This document shows, piece after piece, positions 23,120-36,356 of a DNA stretch of 64,000 bases. A program made the position numbers and the translations under genes. The notes beneath the pieces are model-generated. The model had not been told where the DNA came from, made no database searches, and saw only the letters and a list, made by a program, of their open reading frames with translations. Each line of letters begins with the position of its first letter. Positions within the stretch are counted from its first letter, which is position 1. The stretch is from Helichrysum umbraculigerum (lineage: Eukaryota; Streptophyta; Magnoliopsida; Asterales; Asteraceae), in the NCBI GenBank assembly GCA_949592205.1, contig CATIUR010000004.1, positions 84,233,337-84,297,336 on the forward strand, given 5' to 3'.

Positions 23120-25750
23120 ATGACGAATCGTATCACTCTCGCCTCATCAATCAAGCCACTGCTAGAGGAACGAGGAGGACCAATCGTATCATCTGCTGAC
23201 GAAAACCTTGAAATTAAGCCACACTTCATCAAAATGATTAAATCTCAGTGTCAATTTCATGGTCTCTCGGTTGAAAATCCAAACTCTCATCTTAACAAAT
23301 TCATCAACCTTTCCGACTCCTTCGAACAAACGGGATCCAGTAATGAAGTTACTCGACTTCACCTGTTTCCCTATTCTTTAGCTTCTCGAGCACAAACATG
23401 GTTTTATGAACTCGAACCCAATTCGATTCACACATGGGAGGAGATGGCTACCAAATTCATGGCTAAATATTTCCCTCCATCCCTACAAACCAAGCTTAAA
23501 AATGAAATCACTAACTTTCTCCAAAAGAATAATGAATCATTAAGCTCTGCTTGGGAACGCTTTAAGAATTTGCTCGGAAGATGTTCGAATCATCAGTATG
23601 CTGAAACGAATCTGGTCTGCACATTCTACAATAGTTTGAATCCTCATCACCAACAAACCCTCGATGCTGCTTCATCCGGAAACTTTATTCTACATACTTC
23701 AGACGAAGCGTGGAGGTTGATCGAGACGATGACGATGCATCAACATGACTTGGAGCAAGATGAATCAACTTCGGAGGAAAGGAGTACTTCTAATGCCTTG
23801 GACACTTTGAAAGCTCAAATTGAATCAATCACTAAAATTGTCAAGGACATGCAAGAACCTTCTAAACCCAAACACGAGAAGAAACCTCAAAGGCTATTCT
23901 CAAGCAAAAGTTTCAAAGAAGATATTCTTGCCACTACTGGAGAAACCTCTGATCAAGCTCATCATTCAACATCTTTCATTCAGAGGCCAACCAGTAGATC
24001 TTCTTCTCAATCGTTAGTTCTTTCTTCGCCCTCTACTTCCTCTCATTTGACTTCTCGTCTAAACACCGAAATTTTCAATAACTTCATGGTAGATCAAAAT
24101 AATATTAATAAACAAATTGTTGATTTTCAAAACCAAATTGATAGTTTGCTTAGAATTTCAAACGATTTAGTTAAAAACATGGAGGATAATGTAAAAAGGT
24201 TGTTTTTAAAAGTTGATGAGAAGAAAAGGGAAGAAGCGATTAGCAAAGCTATTCATCATTCATCTTATGATTATGATGATATCCTTGTGGTTACTAGAGG
24301 AGGAAAAGAAACTAAGAATGAGAAATCGATAGATATTCCAACAAACGAACCTTCTATTTCTTCACCTATCACTGACTCAGTACCAGTTAAGACACCTGTC
24401 ACTTCTCCTGAGCCAGCACCTTCTAAAGCCCCAGAAGTCATTGTTCCGACATGTATACCTTTCCCAGGTAGGCTTAAGAAAGAGAAACAAGAAGCTCAGT
24501 TTGGAAAATATCTAGAGATGTTTAAAAGCTTACACTTAAATGTCAAACTTTTAGATGCTTTAGTCGAGATGCCTAGTTGTGCCAAATTCTTTAAAGAACT
24601 CTTATCAAATAAAGAAAAACTTAGACAAATAGTTAACTTGCCTTTAGATGCAGAGTGCTCTTTGATCATGCAACAAGGACTACCCCCAAAGCTAGGAGAT
24701 ACTGGCCGTTTCACTATACCTTGTTATCTACAGGATGTTCAAATAAGTAACGCCTTAGCCGACTTAGGAGCTAGTGTAAACCTTATGCCGTATTCCCTCT
24801 ATAGGAAATTAGGATTAAGCGAACTTTTACCAACTCGTATGACCATCCAATTAGCCGATAGATCAGTTAAACTCCCTCGTGGAATTGCTGAAGATATTAT
24901 GGTACGTGTTGATAAATTCATCTTTCCTGTGGATTTTGTTGTCATGGACATTGAGGAAGACACCGAAGTTCCACTCATCCTTGGCAGACCTTTCTTAAAC
25001 ACTGCCAAGGCCATCATCGACGTAAATGAAAAATCTTTAAAACTTCGAGTTGGAACTGAGGAGGTCACCTTCAATGTTGACAGGCTAATGAAACAACCTA
25101 TGGGAGAAGACCTTGGTCTTGTAGATTTTATGAAGGAAATAATTGAAGAACACCTGGAAGAGATCCTCGCAGTAAGCAGAAATAACTCTCTTCCAAACAC
25201 AGTCATCACTACTAGAAGACTTTGCCAAGAAGATGGAGGTCTATGCTCAGCTATCTCGGATCCACCAACCGCATCTAAGGAAGTACTATTTCCTTTAAAG
25301 AAATCCAGCAATCAGCCAAACAGTTCTGTCACAGCTGCTCCGCTTGGATCTGGCACACCTGTCACTCTCCTAAGAAGGAACCCTACTCCGGAAGTACTTG
25401 ATTCATCTCTCACAAAAAACCAAATTCTGAAGACTCTCGAAGAGATGGAGTCAATGCTTAAACCACCTTGTCTACAATCTGAAAGATCAAATCCAAAGAT
25501 CACATTCAGCACATCTTCTTCTGCTCAATTCCAGAGATTTGCATTCACGGAAAACAACGATACCATAATCACTGAAGACAATGCAATCTCTCACTCTTCA
25601 AAAGCAAAATACGAGCTAAGAAAAGATGAGCTCTCCGATAAACCAGAATGGGTTGAAATAGCATCAGCCGACAGTCCTGAGATCCCTGCAGAAGATTCAG
25701 AATTCAAACGAAGTTCGACGAGCTTAAAAGAGACGAAATTGCAAGGATGA
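23120..25750 (+). CDS. gag-pro: Gag-protease part of C polyprotein
   Basis: Opens at ATG 23120, about 170 nt after the primer site. Residues about 85-185 form a retrotransposon Gag domain (AQTWFYELEPNSIHTWEEM, then SSAWERFKNLLGRC). A long Ser/Thr-rich linker follows. An aspartic protease lies near residues 535-640 with ALADLGASVNLMPYSLYRKL; the catalytic Asp is D548 in DLGAS and a conserved ILGRPFL closes the fold. No CCHC zinc knuckle is seen. The frame ends at 25750, overlapping the ATG of the next ORF. Comparison with D, where this boundary is open, shows a 1-nt deletion near 25715, so the two-ORF look is damage and the intact form is one Gag-Pol frame. Confidence 0.9.
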   Translation: MTNRITLASSIKPLLEERGGPIVSSADENLEIKPHFIKMIKSQCQFHGLSVENPNSHLNKFINLSDSFEQTGSSNEVTRLHLFPYSLASRAQTWFYELEPNSIHTWEEMATKFMAKYFPPSLQTKLKNEITNFLQKNNESLSSAWERFKNLLGRCSNHQYAETNLVCTFYNSLNPHHQQTLDAASSGNFILHTSDEAWRLIETMTMHQHDLEQDESTSEERSTSNALDTLKAQIESITKIVKDMQEPSKPKHEKKPQRLFSSKSFKEDILATTGETSDQAHHSTSFIQRPTSRSSSQSLVLSSPSTSSHLTSRLNTEIFNNFMVDQNNINKQIVDFQNQIDSLLRISNDLVKNMEDNVKRLFLKVDEKKREEAISKAIHHSSYDYDDILVVTRGGKETKNEKSIDIPTNEPSISSPITDSVPVKTPVTSPEPAPSKAPEVIVPTCIPFPGRLKKEKQEAQFGKYLEMFKSLHLNVKLLDALVEMPSCAKFFKELLSNKEKLRQIVNLPLDAECSLIMQQGLPPKLGDTGRFTIPCYLQDVQISNALADLGASVNLMPYSLYRKLGLSELLPTRMTIQLADRSVKLPRGIAEDIMVRVDKFIFPVDFVVMDIEEDTEVPLILGRPFLNTAKAIIDVNEKSLKLRVGTEEVTFNVDRLMKQPMGEDLGLVDFMKEIIEEHLEEILAVSRNNSLPNTVITTRRLCQEDGGLCSAISDPPTASKEVLFPLKKSSNQPNSSVTAAPLGSGTPVTLLRRNPTPEVLDSSLTKNQILKTLEEMESMLKPPCLQSERSNPKITFSTSSSAQFQRFAFTENNDTIITEDNAISHSSKAKYELRKDELSDKPEWVEIASADSPEIPAEDSEFKRSSTSLKETKLQG

Positions 25751-28121
25751 AACCTTCCATAGAAGAACCACCCGAATTGGAGCTGAAGGAACTACCCTCA
25801 CACCTTGAATATGCTTTTCTCGAAGGACCTTCGCACTTACCAGTTATCATATCAAAAGACCTGAAGCCGGAAGAGAAGGCAAAACTTATTCAAGTGTTGA
25901 AGTCACATAAGAAAGCGATTGCTTGGAAGATTTCTGACATACAAGGGATCAGTCCGAACTATTGCACTCACAAGATCTTAATGGAAAACGACTTCAGACC
26001 ATCAGTACAAAGGCAGAGGAGAGTCAACCCGAAGATTCAAGAAGTGGTTAAAAAGGAAGTTATTAAACTCTTGGACGCTGGCCTGATTCACCCTATTTCA
26101 GATTCCCCTTGGGTCAGCCCAGTTCAAGTTGTCCCAAAGAAAGGAGGAATGACGGTTATCGCTAACGAAAACAATGAATTAATTCCAACACGAGCCATCA
26201 CCGGCTGGAGGGTGTGTATTGACTACCGAAAACTAAATGAAGCCACTCGCAAAGATCACTTCCCTCTACCGTTCATTGATCAGATGCTGGAGAGATTATC
26301 AGGAAATGAATTCTACTGTTTTCTTGATGGATTCTCCGGATATTTTCAGATTCCTCTCGATCCAAAGGACCAAGAAAAGACAACATTCACATGTCCATAT
26401 GGAACTTTCGCTTACCGACGTATGCCGTTTGGTTTATGTAATGCACCTGCTACATTTCAGCAATGCATGGTGGCAATTTTCCATGACATGATCGAACAAT
26501 GCATGGAGGTATTCATGGACGACTTCTCAGTCTTTGGAGATTCCTTCTCTACTTGTCTTTCCAACTTGGATAGGATGCTTGCCCGATGTGAAGAATCAAA
26601 CCTCGTTCTGAATTGGGAAAAATGCCATTTCATGGTAAAAGAAGGAATAGTTTTAGGGCACCGCATATCAAAAGCCGGAATTGAAGTTGACAAAGCTAAA
26701 GTTGAAACTATCTCAAAACTACCTCCACCTACTTCTGTTAAAGCCATCCGAAGTTTTCTAGATCACGCCGGATTCTACCGTCGCTTCATCAAGGATTTTT
26801 CCAAGATCTCTCGACCTATGACTCATCTTCTCGAAAAAGATACTCTGTTTGCCTTTACAGATGAATGTCTCCAAGCTTTTAACTACCTGAAAGATCAGCT
26901 TGTACATGCACCGATAATGATTGCCCCAGATTGGAGCCTTCCATATGAGATCATGTGCGACGCCAGTGATTTCGCAGTTGGAGCTGTATTGGGACAGAGG
27001 AAGGATAAGCACTTTCAACCAATATACTATGCCAGCAAAACGCTCACAGATGCTCAAGAAAATTACACAACCACAGAAAAGGAGCTGCTGGCGGTAGTAT
27101 TTGCTTTTGATAAATTTCGTTCCTATCTTATGTTGACCAAAACTATCGTCTATACAGATCATTCAGCCTTGAAGTATCTTTTCAAAAAGCAAGATGCAAA
27201 GCCTAGACTGCTGAGATGGATTCTACTCCTACAAGAATTCGATATCGAGGTCAGAGATAAGAAAGGAGCATAAAACGTTGCAGCAGATCATCTAAGCCGA
27301 TTAAAAAATCCTACACTACAGCAGCTTAATGAAAAGGATATTCAAGACCAGTTTCCTGAAGAACAACTCATGCACATCGGCAAATACCATCAAGGATCCA
27401 CATCCAAAGATCCTTGGTATGCTGATCATGCTAATTTCCTGGTAGGAAATATAATACCCAAAGGAATGCCGACATCTCAGAGACGAAGATTCTTCCGCGA
27501 TATAAAGAATTACTATTGGGACGATCCTTTCCTCTTTAAGGTTTGCCCTGACCAGATCATTAGAAGATGCGTCGATGGGAAGGAAGCCGAACAAATCCTT
27601 CGACAAAGCCACCATGGACCTACTGGAGGACATCACGCAGTTAACTTAACAGCACGAAAGGTGTATGATTCTGGCTTTTACTGGCCAACCATCTATCGAG
27701 ATGCTTATGACCTGGTGAAACGCTGTGACATTTGCCAAAGACAAGGTAATGTGTCAGCAAGGAACAAAATGCCACTCACTAATATCCAGGCTTGTGAAAT
27801 CTTTGATATATGGGGGTTAGATTTTATGGGACATTTCCCTAAGTCAAATGGAAAAGAGTACATCCTAGTTGCTGTCGATTATGTCTCCAGGTGGGCCGAA
27901 GCACAAGCTTTCCCGACAAATGATGCCAGAGTAGTGACAAAGTTTCTCAAACAACTATTCTGTCGATTCGGAACTCCAAGAGCTATCATAAGTGATCGTG
28001 GCACTCACTTCTGCAACACTCAATTCATAAAGGTTATGCAGCAGTATGGCGTCACTCACAAGATGTCCACCGCCTATCATCCACAAACAAATGGACAAGC
28101 TGAGATCACGAACAGAGCTTT
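25747..28121 (+). pseudogene. pol: Pol of C: RT, RNase H, integrase (interrupted)
   Basis: The first open part (25747-27273) has the reverse transcriptase, with WRVCIDYRKLN, FCFLDG-like and FMDDF (residues 256-260) motifs, then RNase H with CDASDFAVGAVLG, EKELLAVVFA and YTDHSALKYL. The TAA at 27271 stands where D has GAA. The same frame continues to an integrase: an HH...CC zinc site (QSHHGPTGGHH, RCDICQ) and the catalytic triad in WGLDFMG, ISDRGTHF and GQAE. D is inserted at 28122, shortly after the Glu of the triad. The C-terminus resumes at 41701. Confidence 0.9.
28117..28121. repeat. Target-site duplication of D, left copy
   Basis: GCTTT in the integrase coding region of C. It is repeated at 41696-41700. 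Confidence 0.9.
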
Positions 28122-30569
28122 TGATGTGACGGAAAAAGTCATGTTTTTAGAAGCATTATTCCTCACATTTTGAACCATTCTTTAGTGAAAACATTCCAAA
28201 ACATTGATTATTTACTAAAATACACTAAAGTGGTTCAAAAGTAGACGTTGTGATAAAAATCACTGAAAACACTCTAAAAATGCACAAAACACAGCATTTT
28301 AATACAGGCCGATTCCTCCGACCTCATTTTCCTGTCAAGACACACTTCCTAACTTCTACTATCTGTTGTACAGGTAAAATCGAGACGAAAAAATCTGGAA
28401 TCAAGTGAAACGGCCAAAGGACGGAGAAACCACTACGCTTTCAGAGCCATTAAAAGTCATTTCGGATACGCCTAAACTCTACACATCCAATTTCTGTGAG
28501 ATTGGCATCATTAGAAGCGTAACGGAATTACGAAACCACAGGCGAAAGAATCAAGTCAAACGGACGCATAACGAAGGAGATACGGACGTTTTAAGCAACG
28601 AACGAAATCAGACGAAGCCCGTATACGGCCATAGGCACCGTATACGGCCCTATACAGATCGTATACGGCCTTGTATAGACCGTATACGGCCCTATACAAG
28701 CCGTATACGGCCCCCCTTCCCCCATATCGTGCTTCGTTTGCTTGTACGTGCTGCTTCGTGAGTTGTACGTGCGATTTAATGCTTTGCCTATAAATAGTGG
28801 ACACCCCTCACTTCACCAATACACCAACTTTCTCATTTCATTCTCTCCCTACACTTTCTCTCTCACACACATCACTCTCTCTCTAGTTTCTCTCTCTAAG
28901 GGATTTTCTCTCTCTAGAATTGAGCTAGTTAGAGAGATAGTTAGGTAGAGGTAGCTTTTAGCTTTTGTACGGAGGCACTCCAAGACATTGTATTTGCGAA
29001 GATCTGTCTGTAATAAATTCGTATCAGGTTCTATTTATATATCTCTTACTTTCCAATTTTAAACATGTGTTGCTTTGTTTATGCTTGTTTAGGATTGTAT
29101 GCTAGATATATAATGTTAGGCTAGACATTTCTTTGTGTTTACTATGATGTAGTTATGTTAGAATAGTCAAAATGTTTATGCCATGCTGTTACTCTGCCCG
29201 TGTTACTTTAAACTGTGTATGAACTCGTAAACTGAATCTCGAATGTTTATCTATCCAACCTATGCTGTGGTTAGAAGCTTCCTACTAGAACTTGGCCAAT
29301 TACTAGTGGTACGTTCTCTACCTATTCTATACTTGATGATCAATGAACTTGGTATGGCCGTGTTCTCTAGGTTGAAACAAATCATAAGAGACACGGAGCG
29401 TAGGATTAGAGATAGGTTAGATTCATGTTTATCTGTTATATATCTTTGAGAGAACTTTCGGGATATCTATGATCTAATTATTGGTAATCTGCTATGCTAG
29501 GATTACGGTGTTCTGTTATGTGTTACCCTATCGCATGTTCTTGTTTGATTGTTGCCCTAGGAATGATGCATGCTAGAGTTATCCCCTTGATTCATATCAG
29601 TAACTGTATAATTAGGTTTTCAGACACAGAATATTGGTTTACATGGTAGATTAACATGCATGGAATAGTTGTGATGATTTATATCTGTAATGCTGAACAA
29701 TTTAACTAACCGTTAGCCCGATTATCTCAATCGCAGGATTATCCCCGTTCGTGTTCTTGTTCAATCAACAATTCACGCTACGATACAGACATCTCTGATG
29801 ACTGTGACTGGGGACCAGGATTCGAGGATAGTCGTCGGTTAAATTGGTCTGTACATTTGGGAGAACTTCCGGTCTATCTGACTTCTATAACTGCTATCCA
29901 TGTGACATGTTATTTATCTGATTGCGGACAACTCTACATTAGATATTTAATAGGATCGTAGTTGTAGCTCATTAGGATATAGGAAATCTGCGGGAGTAAT
30001 GTGGAACCCTAATTAATGTAACGGAAAAACCGTAAAACGCCCTATTACTCGGTATAGTGCTGGAAACACCAATTGGTGGAGTACAAACGTATGGAAGCCG
30101 CGGAATGGTCGTAGGTACAATACTTTGCATCAGTTATGTTTCTATCCTCTCCGGGTTAGTCATCACATCTAGTAGCGTTACCCTTGACTATTCATCAATA
30201 TCATTTAACGAAATCATAGTAAACACTCGCTTATCCTCTGTTGACCGAGTCTCCGTACAAACCTCTTTAGTTTTGTTTTCTTTATTTAATTAGTATTTAG
30301 TTATTAAAAAACCAAACCTACCCAAAAACTTTTAAAAAACCCTAGCTGAATCTCAAAAGATAATAAAATTTCCTAGACTCCCATGCCCGTTGTAGTTTGA
30401 AGAACGACACCTGAGTCATACATACCACTTGCTGCCCTTTTAGGTCTGTCAGTAGTATACAGCTTAGGATTCCCCTGCTCTACAAATTTAAAACCCACTG
30501 TTCGCCGCCTCTATTGCTGTTGGATCAACGACCGGAATCAAATCCGTCCGACCAATAGGGGATGCGACA
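28122..30569 (+). repeat. 5' LTR of D
   Basis: TGATGTGACGGAAAAAGTCA start and GGGGATGCGACA end, 2448 bp. Differs from the 3' LTR by scattered substitutions, a missing 19-bp array unit, a 6-bp indel near 29732 and a 2-bp CT indel. These indels account for the length difference exactly. It lacks the block of about 115 bp that A and C share. Confidence 0.94.
28619..28796 (+). promoter_or_regulatory. D LTR promoter: phased CCGTATACGG array plus TATA box
   Basis: CCGTATACGG cores (one TCGTATACGG) start at 28619, 28638, 28659, 28680 and 28701, steps 19, 21, 21 and 21 bp. TATAAATA is at 28789-28796. The 3' LTR has six cores (39722-39833) and TATAAATA at 39911-39918. Confidence 0.78.
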
Positions 30570-30575
30570 AGTTTT

Positions 30576-30593
30576 TGGCGCCGCTGCCGGGGA
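30576..30593 (+). other. Primer-binding site of D
   Basis: TGGCGCCGCTGCCGGGGA, identical to C and 6 nt after the LTR end. tRNA-Asp type. Confidence 0.85.
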
Positions 30594-30766
30594 CTACAAC
30601 GACCGATTTTAGGAATTTTGTTATCTTAGTTATTTAGCGATCCTTACGGAAGATCAAAATCATCCGCAAGTTACAGTTTTTATCCCTAGGATAGTTAGTT
30701 TTTTAATTTCCCATCCTTAGTTAAACCTATCCTTTCCAAAACCATATTTTCTTCTTAAAACATGTT

Positions 30767-33013
30767 ATGGCGAATCGTATCACTCTCGCCTCATCAACCC
30801 AACCACTGCTAGAGGGACGAGGAGGACCGATCGTATCACCAACCGACGAAACCATTGAAATCAAGCCACACTTCATTAAAATACTTAAATCTCAGTGTCA
30901 ATTTCATGGTCTTTCGGTTGAAAATCCAAACGCCCATCTTAACAAATTCATCAACCTTTCCAACTCTTTCGAACAAACCGGATCCAGTGTCAAAGTCACC
31001 CGACTTCACCTGTTTCCCTATTCTTTAGCTTTCCGAGCTCAAACATGGTTTTATGAACTCGAACCCAATTCGATTCATACATGGGAGGAGATGGCTACTA
31101 AATTCTTGGCTAAGTTTTTCCCTCCGTCCCTACAAACCAAGCTCAAAAATGAGATCATTAACTTTCGTCAAGGAACTACTGAATCATTAAGCTCAGCTTG
31201 GGAACGCTTTAAGAACCTGCTTGGAAGATGTCCGAATCATCAGTTGGCTGAAACGAATCTGGTCTGCACATTCTACAACAGTCTGAATCCTCATCACCAA
31301 CAAACCCTCGATGCTGCTTCATCCGGAAATTTCATGCTACATACTTCAGAAGAAGCCTGGAAGTTGATTGAGACGATAACGATGCACCAACATGACTTGG
31401 AGTTTGATGAATCAACCTCGGAAGACAAAGGCACTTCTACTCGAGCATTCGATACTTTAAAAGCTCAACTCGAATCCATCTCTAAAGTTGTTAAGGATAT
31501 GCAAGACTCTTCCAAATCTAGGAAGCAACCTCAACGGCTCTTCTCACACTCGAAGCCCAAGGAAGATGTTCTTGCCACATCTGAAGCCACTGATCAGATC
31601 ATTCATTCAAAATCTTTCACTCAGCGGTTATCCAAGCAACCTATCTCTCATTTGTTAGTTCCCTCTACACCCTCTACTTCCTCTCAATTGTCTTCTCGTC
31701 TAAACAATACGATTTTCAATAACTTCATGGTTGAGCAAAATAATAAAAACAAACAAATTGTTGATTTTCAAAACCAAATTGATTATTTGCTCAGAATTTC
31801 AAACGACTTAATTAAAAACATGGAGGATAATGTTAAAAGATTGTTTTTAAAAGTTGAGGAGAAGCAAAGAGAAGAAGCGATTAGCAAAGCTATTCATCAT
31901 TCATCTTATGATTATGATGATATCCTTGTTGTCACTAGAGGCGGAAAAGAGACTAAGAATGAGAAATCAATAGATATTCCCCCAGACGAGCCTTCTAGTT
32001 CTTCTCTACCCACTGATTCAGTACCTGTTGACACTCCTACCACCTCTCCTGAACCAGAATCTTCCAAAGCCCCAGAAGTAGTTAAACCAACACGTATACC
32101 TTTCCCTGGTAGGCTTAAGAAAGAAAAACAAGAAGCCCAGTTTGGAAAATATCTAGAGATGTTCAAAAGCCTACACTTAAACGTTCGATTATTAGATGCT
32201 TTAGTTGAAATGCCTAGTTGTGCCAAATTCTTTAAAGAACTTATATCCAACAAAGAAAAACTCAGACAAATAGTTAACTTGCCCTTAGATGCAGAATGCT
32301 CTTTAATTATGCAACAAGGACTACCCCCAAAGCTAGGAGACACTGGCCGTTTCACTATTCCTTGTTACCTTCAGGATGTTCAAATAAGTAACGCCTTAGC
32401 TGACTTAGGAGCTAGTGTAAACCTTATGCCATACTCGCTTTATAGGAAACTAGGATTAAGCGAACTTTTACCAACCCGTATGACCAACCAATTAGCTAAT
32501 AGATCAGTTAAACTCCCTCGAGGAATTGCTGAAGATATTATGGTACGTGTTGATAAATTCGTCTTTCCTGTTGATTTTGTTATTATGGATATAGAGGAAG
32601 ACACTCATGTACCACTCATCCTTGGTAGACCTTTCCTAAATACTGCCAAGGCCGTCATTAACGTAAATGAAAAATCTTTAAAACTTAGAGTGGGAACTGA
32701 GGAAGTCACCTTCAATGTCGATAAACTAATGAAACTTCCTATGGGAGAAGACCTTGGTCTTGTAGATTCTATACAGGAAATAATTGAAGAACACTTGGAA
32801 GAAATCCTCGCAGTAAGCAGCATTAATCCCCTTCCAAACACTGTCATCACAACAAGGAAAATCTGTGAAGAAGGTGCGGGTCTATGCTCAGCTATCTCGG
32901 ATCTATCCATTGCATCAAAGGAAGTACTATTACCTTTAAAGAATTCCAACTTACAGCCCAACAGATTATCACTGCTGTACCACTTGGGCAAGGCACTCCG
33001 ATCACTCTTTTGA
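30767..33013 (+). pseudogene. gag-pro: Gag-protease part of D, frameshifted
   Basis: From ATG 30767. Very close to C: the Gag domain near residues 85-185, no CCHC knuckle, and protease with ALADLGASVNLMPYSLYRKL. A 1-nt deletion near 32966 throws the end of this frame off, and it stops at 33011-33013. The alternative frame carries on from there, so the pre-mutation product would be one Gag-Pol polyprotein. Confidence 0.88.
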
Positions 33014-36000
33014 GAAGAAGCCCTACTTCTGAAGTTCCTGATTCATCTCTCTCAAAAGAAGAAATTCTGAAGACTCTCAAAGAAATGGAGTCAATGCTTA
33101 AACCATCCGATCCGCAACTTTCTGAAAGTTGTGAAAACTTGAAACCAGAGATTACTTTTACCACATCTTCTTCAGCTCAGTTTCAGAGATTTGCACTCAC
33201 AAAGGACAACAAAGAAATAATCACTGAAGATAATGCACTCTCTCAATCCTCCCAAGTAAAAGATGAGCTGAGAAAAGATGAGCTGAGAAAAGATGAGCTG
33301 AGAAAAGATGAGCTGTACAACAATACAGAATGGGTTGAAATAGCATCAGCCGACATTCCAGAGGCACCTGCAGTTGAGTCAGATTATCAGACAACTTACG
33401 ATGAGCTTAAGAGAGACGAGATTGCCAGGATGAAGCCTTCCACTGAAGAACCACCCGAATTGGAGCTAAAGGAACTCCCCTCACACCTTGAATATGCTTT
33501 TCTCGAAGGAACTTCGCACTTACCAGTTATCATATCCAAAGATCTGAAGCCCGAAGAAAAAGCAAAACTCATCGAAGTTTTGAAGTCACATAAGAAAGCG
33601 ATTGCTTGGAAGATTTCTGACATACAAGGGATCAGTCCGAACTATTGCACTCACAAGATCTTAATGGAAAACGACTTCAGACCATCAATTCAGAGGCAGA
33701 GGAGAGTCAACCCAAAGATTCAAGACGTGGTGAAAAAGGAGGTTATCAAACTCTTGATTGCTGGTCTAATTTACCCTATTTCGGATTCCCCATGGGTCAG
33801 TCCAGTTCAAGTTGTCCCAAAGAAAGGAGGCATGACGGTCATCGCTAACGAAGACAACGAGTTGATCCCAACACGAACCGTCACCGGTTGGAGGGTATGT
33901 ATCGACTATCGGAAACTAAATGAAGCTACACGCAAAGATCACTTCCCTCTACCGTTCATTGATCAGATGCTTGAAAGATTGTCAGGAAACGAATTCTATT
34001 GCTTCCTCGACGGTTTCTCTGGCTATTTTCAGATACCTCTCGATCCAAAGGACTAAGAAAAGACAACGTTCACCTGTCCATACGGAACCTTTGCCTACCG
34101 ACGTATGCCATTTGGCTTGTGTAATGCACCGGCGACATTTCAAAGATGCATGGTAGCAATCTTCCACGACATGATTGAACAATGCATGGAAGTGTTCATG
34201 GATGATTTTTCGGTTTTCGGAGATTCGTTCACCACTTGTCTTTCTAACTTGAACAAGATGCTCACCCGATGTGAAGAATCAAACCTAGTTCTGAATAGGG
34301 AAAAATGCCATTTCATGGTAAAAGAAGGCATAGTTTTAGGACACCGTATATCCAAAGCTGGAATTGAAGTTGACAAAGCAAAGGTTAAGACCATCTCAAA
34401 ACTTCCACCACCCACCTCTGTTAAAGCCATCCGCAGTTTTCTAGGACACGCCGGGTTCTACCGTCGCTTTATCAAAGATTTCTCTAAGATATCCCGACCT
34501 ATGACTCATCTCCTCGAAAAAGATACTCCGTTTGTCTCAAGGCCTTCGATCATCTGAAAGATCTGCTTATCCATGCACCAATCATGGTTGCTCCAGACTG
34601 GAGTCTCCCATTTGAAATCATGTGCGACGCCAGTGATTTCGCAGTCGGAGCAGTTCTGGGACAGCGGAAGGAGAAACAGTTTCAACCAATATACTACGCC
34701 AGCAAAACGCTCACTGACGCCCAAGAAAACTATACAACTACAGAAAAAGAGCTGCTAGCGGTAGTATTTGCTTTTGATAAATTTCGTTCTTATCTAATCT
34801 TGTCCAAAACTATTGTCTATACAGATCACTCAGCTCTAAAATATCTTTTTAAGAAGCAAGATGCTAAACCTCGCCTTCTACGATGGATTTTACTCCTTCA
34901 AGAATTCGACATCGAGATCAAAGACAAAAAAGGAGCAGAAAACGTCGCGGCGGACCATCTCAGCCGATTAGAGAATCCTTCAATGGACAAGTTGCACGAA
35001 AAAGACATTCAAGACCAGTTTCCAGAAGAACAACTCATGCATATTGGTAGATACCATCAAGGGTCACGATCTACCAATGATCCCTGGTATGCTGACTATG
35101 CCAATTATTTGGTGGGAAAAATTGTACCTAAAGGAATGCCAACCTCCCGAAGATAAAAATTCTTCCGCGATATAAAGTATTACTATTGGGACAATCCTTT
35201 CCTCTTTAAGGTTTGCCCTGATCAGATCATTAGAAGATGCGTTGATGGGAAAGAGGCAGAACACATCTTACACCAAAGCCACCATGGACCTACTGGAGGA
35301 CATCACGGTACCAACATGACCGCAAGAAAAGTGTACGATGCCGGCTTTTTCTGGCCAACCATATTTCTAGATGCATATGATCTGGTGAGACGCTGCGATA
35401 TCTGCCAAAGACAAGGCAATATAACAGCTCGGAATGAAATGCCACTCACAAACATCCAGGCCGTGGAAATCTTCGATATATGGGGATTAGATTTCATGGG
35501 ACCATTCCCTAAATCTAACGGTAAAGAATACATCTTGGTTGCAGTCGACTACGTCTCCAGGTGGGCCGAAGCCCAAGCTCTCCCAACAAATGACGCCAAA
35601 GTGGTAACCAAATTTCTCAAAAAGTTATTTAGTCGATTTGGAACTCCAAAAGCAATAATTAGTGATCGTGGTACACACTTTTGCAACGTTCAATTCATGA
35701 AAGTTCTGCAACAGTATGGTGTCACTCACAAAACATCAACAGCTTATCACCCCCAGACAAATGGGCAAGCTGAGGCAACAAATCGAGCTTTGAAGAGAAT
35801 CTTGGAAAGAACCGTTGGTAATCATGGGTACAAATGGGCTGAAAAATTAGATGATGCATTGTGGGCATTCAGAACCGCCTATAAAACACCATTAGGAACC
35901 ACACCATATCGTCTAGTTTATGGCAAAGCATGTCACTTACCAATTGAGCTGGAATATAAAGCATACTGGGCTTTGAAGAACTGCAACTTAGATATTTCTA

Positions 36001-36356
36001 CAGCTGGAGCAAATAGACGAATGCAGTTGAATGAGTTAGCCGATCTAAGGGATCAGGCATATGACAGTTCGTTAAACTTCAAAGAACGAACTAAGAAAAT
36101 TCACGATGCTAAGCTGAGGCCCTCACGATTCAAAACAGGAGATAAAGTGCTGCTTTTCAATTCGCGATTCAAGAAATTCTCTGGCAAGTTCAAGATCAGG
36201 TGGAGCGGACCATTCATAGTATCAAAGGTATTTCCTTACGGTGCAGTCGAACTTGAGGCACCAGAAGGTAATTTTAAGGTTAATGGTCATCGCTTAAAGC
36301 ATTACTTCGAAGACTTTCCCATCAGGGAAGATGTCTTTATCTTTGAACCACCGTGA
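33014..36356 (+). pseudogene. pol: Pol of D: RT, RNase H, integrase with three more lesions
   Basis: Continues in the frame that is open from 32884. It begins with a linker holding four copies of a 15-bp unit (KDELR repeats near 33260-33315; C has one). RT has WRVCIDYRKLN and FMDDF. Lesions: TAA at 34054 where C has CAA; a 16-nt deletion near 34533 (flanked by a 2-nt repeat) that shifts the frame before RNase H; and TAA at 35154. RNase H (CDASDFAVGAVLG, YTDHSALKYL) lies at 34584-35000. The integrase zinc site lies at about 35275-35410, and the catalytic WGLDFMG, ISDRGTHF and GQAE follow. The integrase C-terminus is complete to the TGA at 36354. Confidence 0.9.

Noticed and set aside
25747..25750. 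ATGA overlap as a programmed stop-start between Gag-Pro and Pol
   Set aside because: D is open across this place and C shows a 1-nt deletion just upstream, so the overlap is accidental.
33255..33315. KDEL endoplasmic-reticulum retention motifs
   Set aside because: The motif is internal, created by a 15-bp tandem duplication in the Gag-Pol linker; KDEL acts only at a C-terminus.
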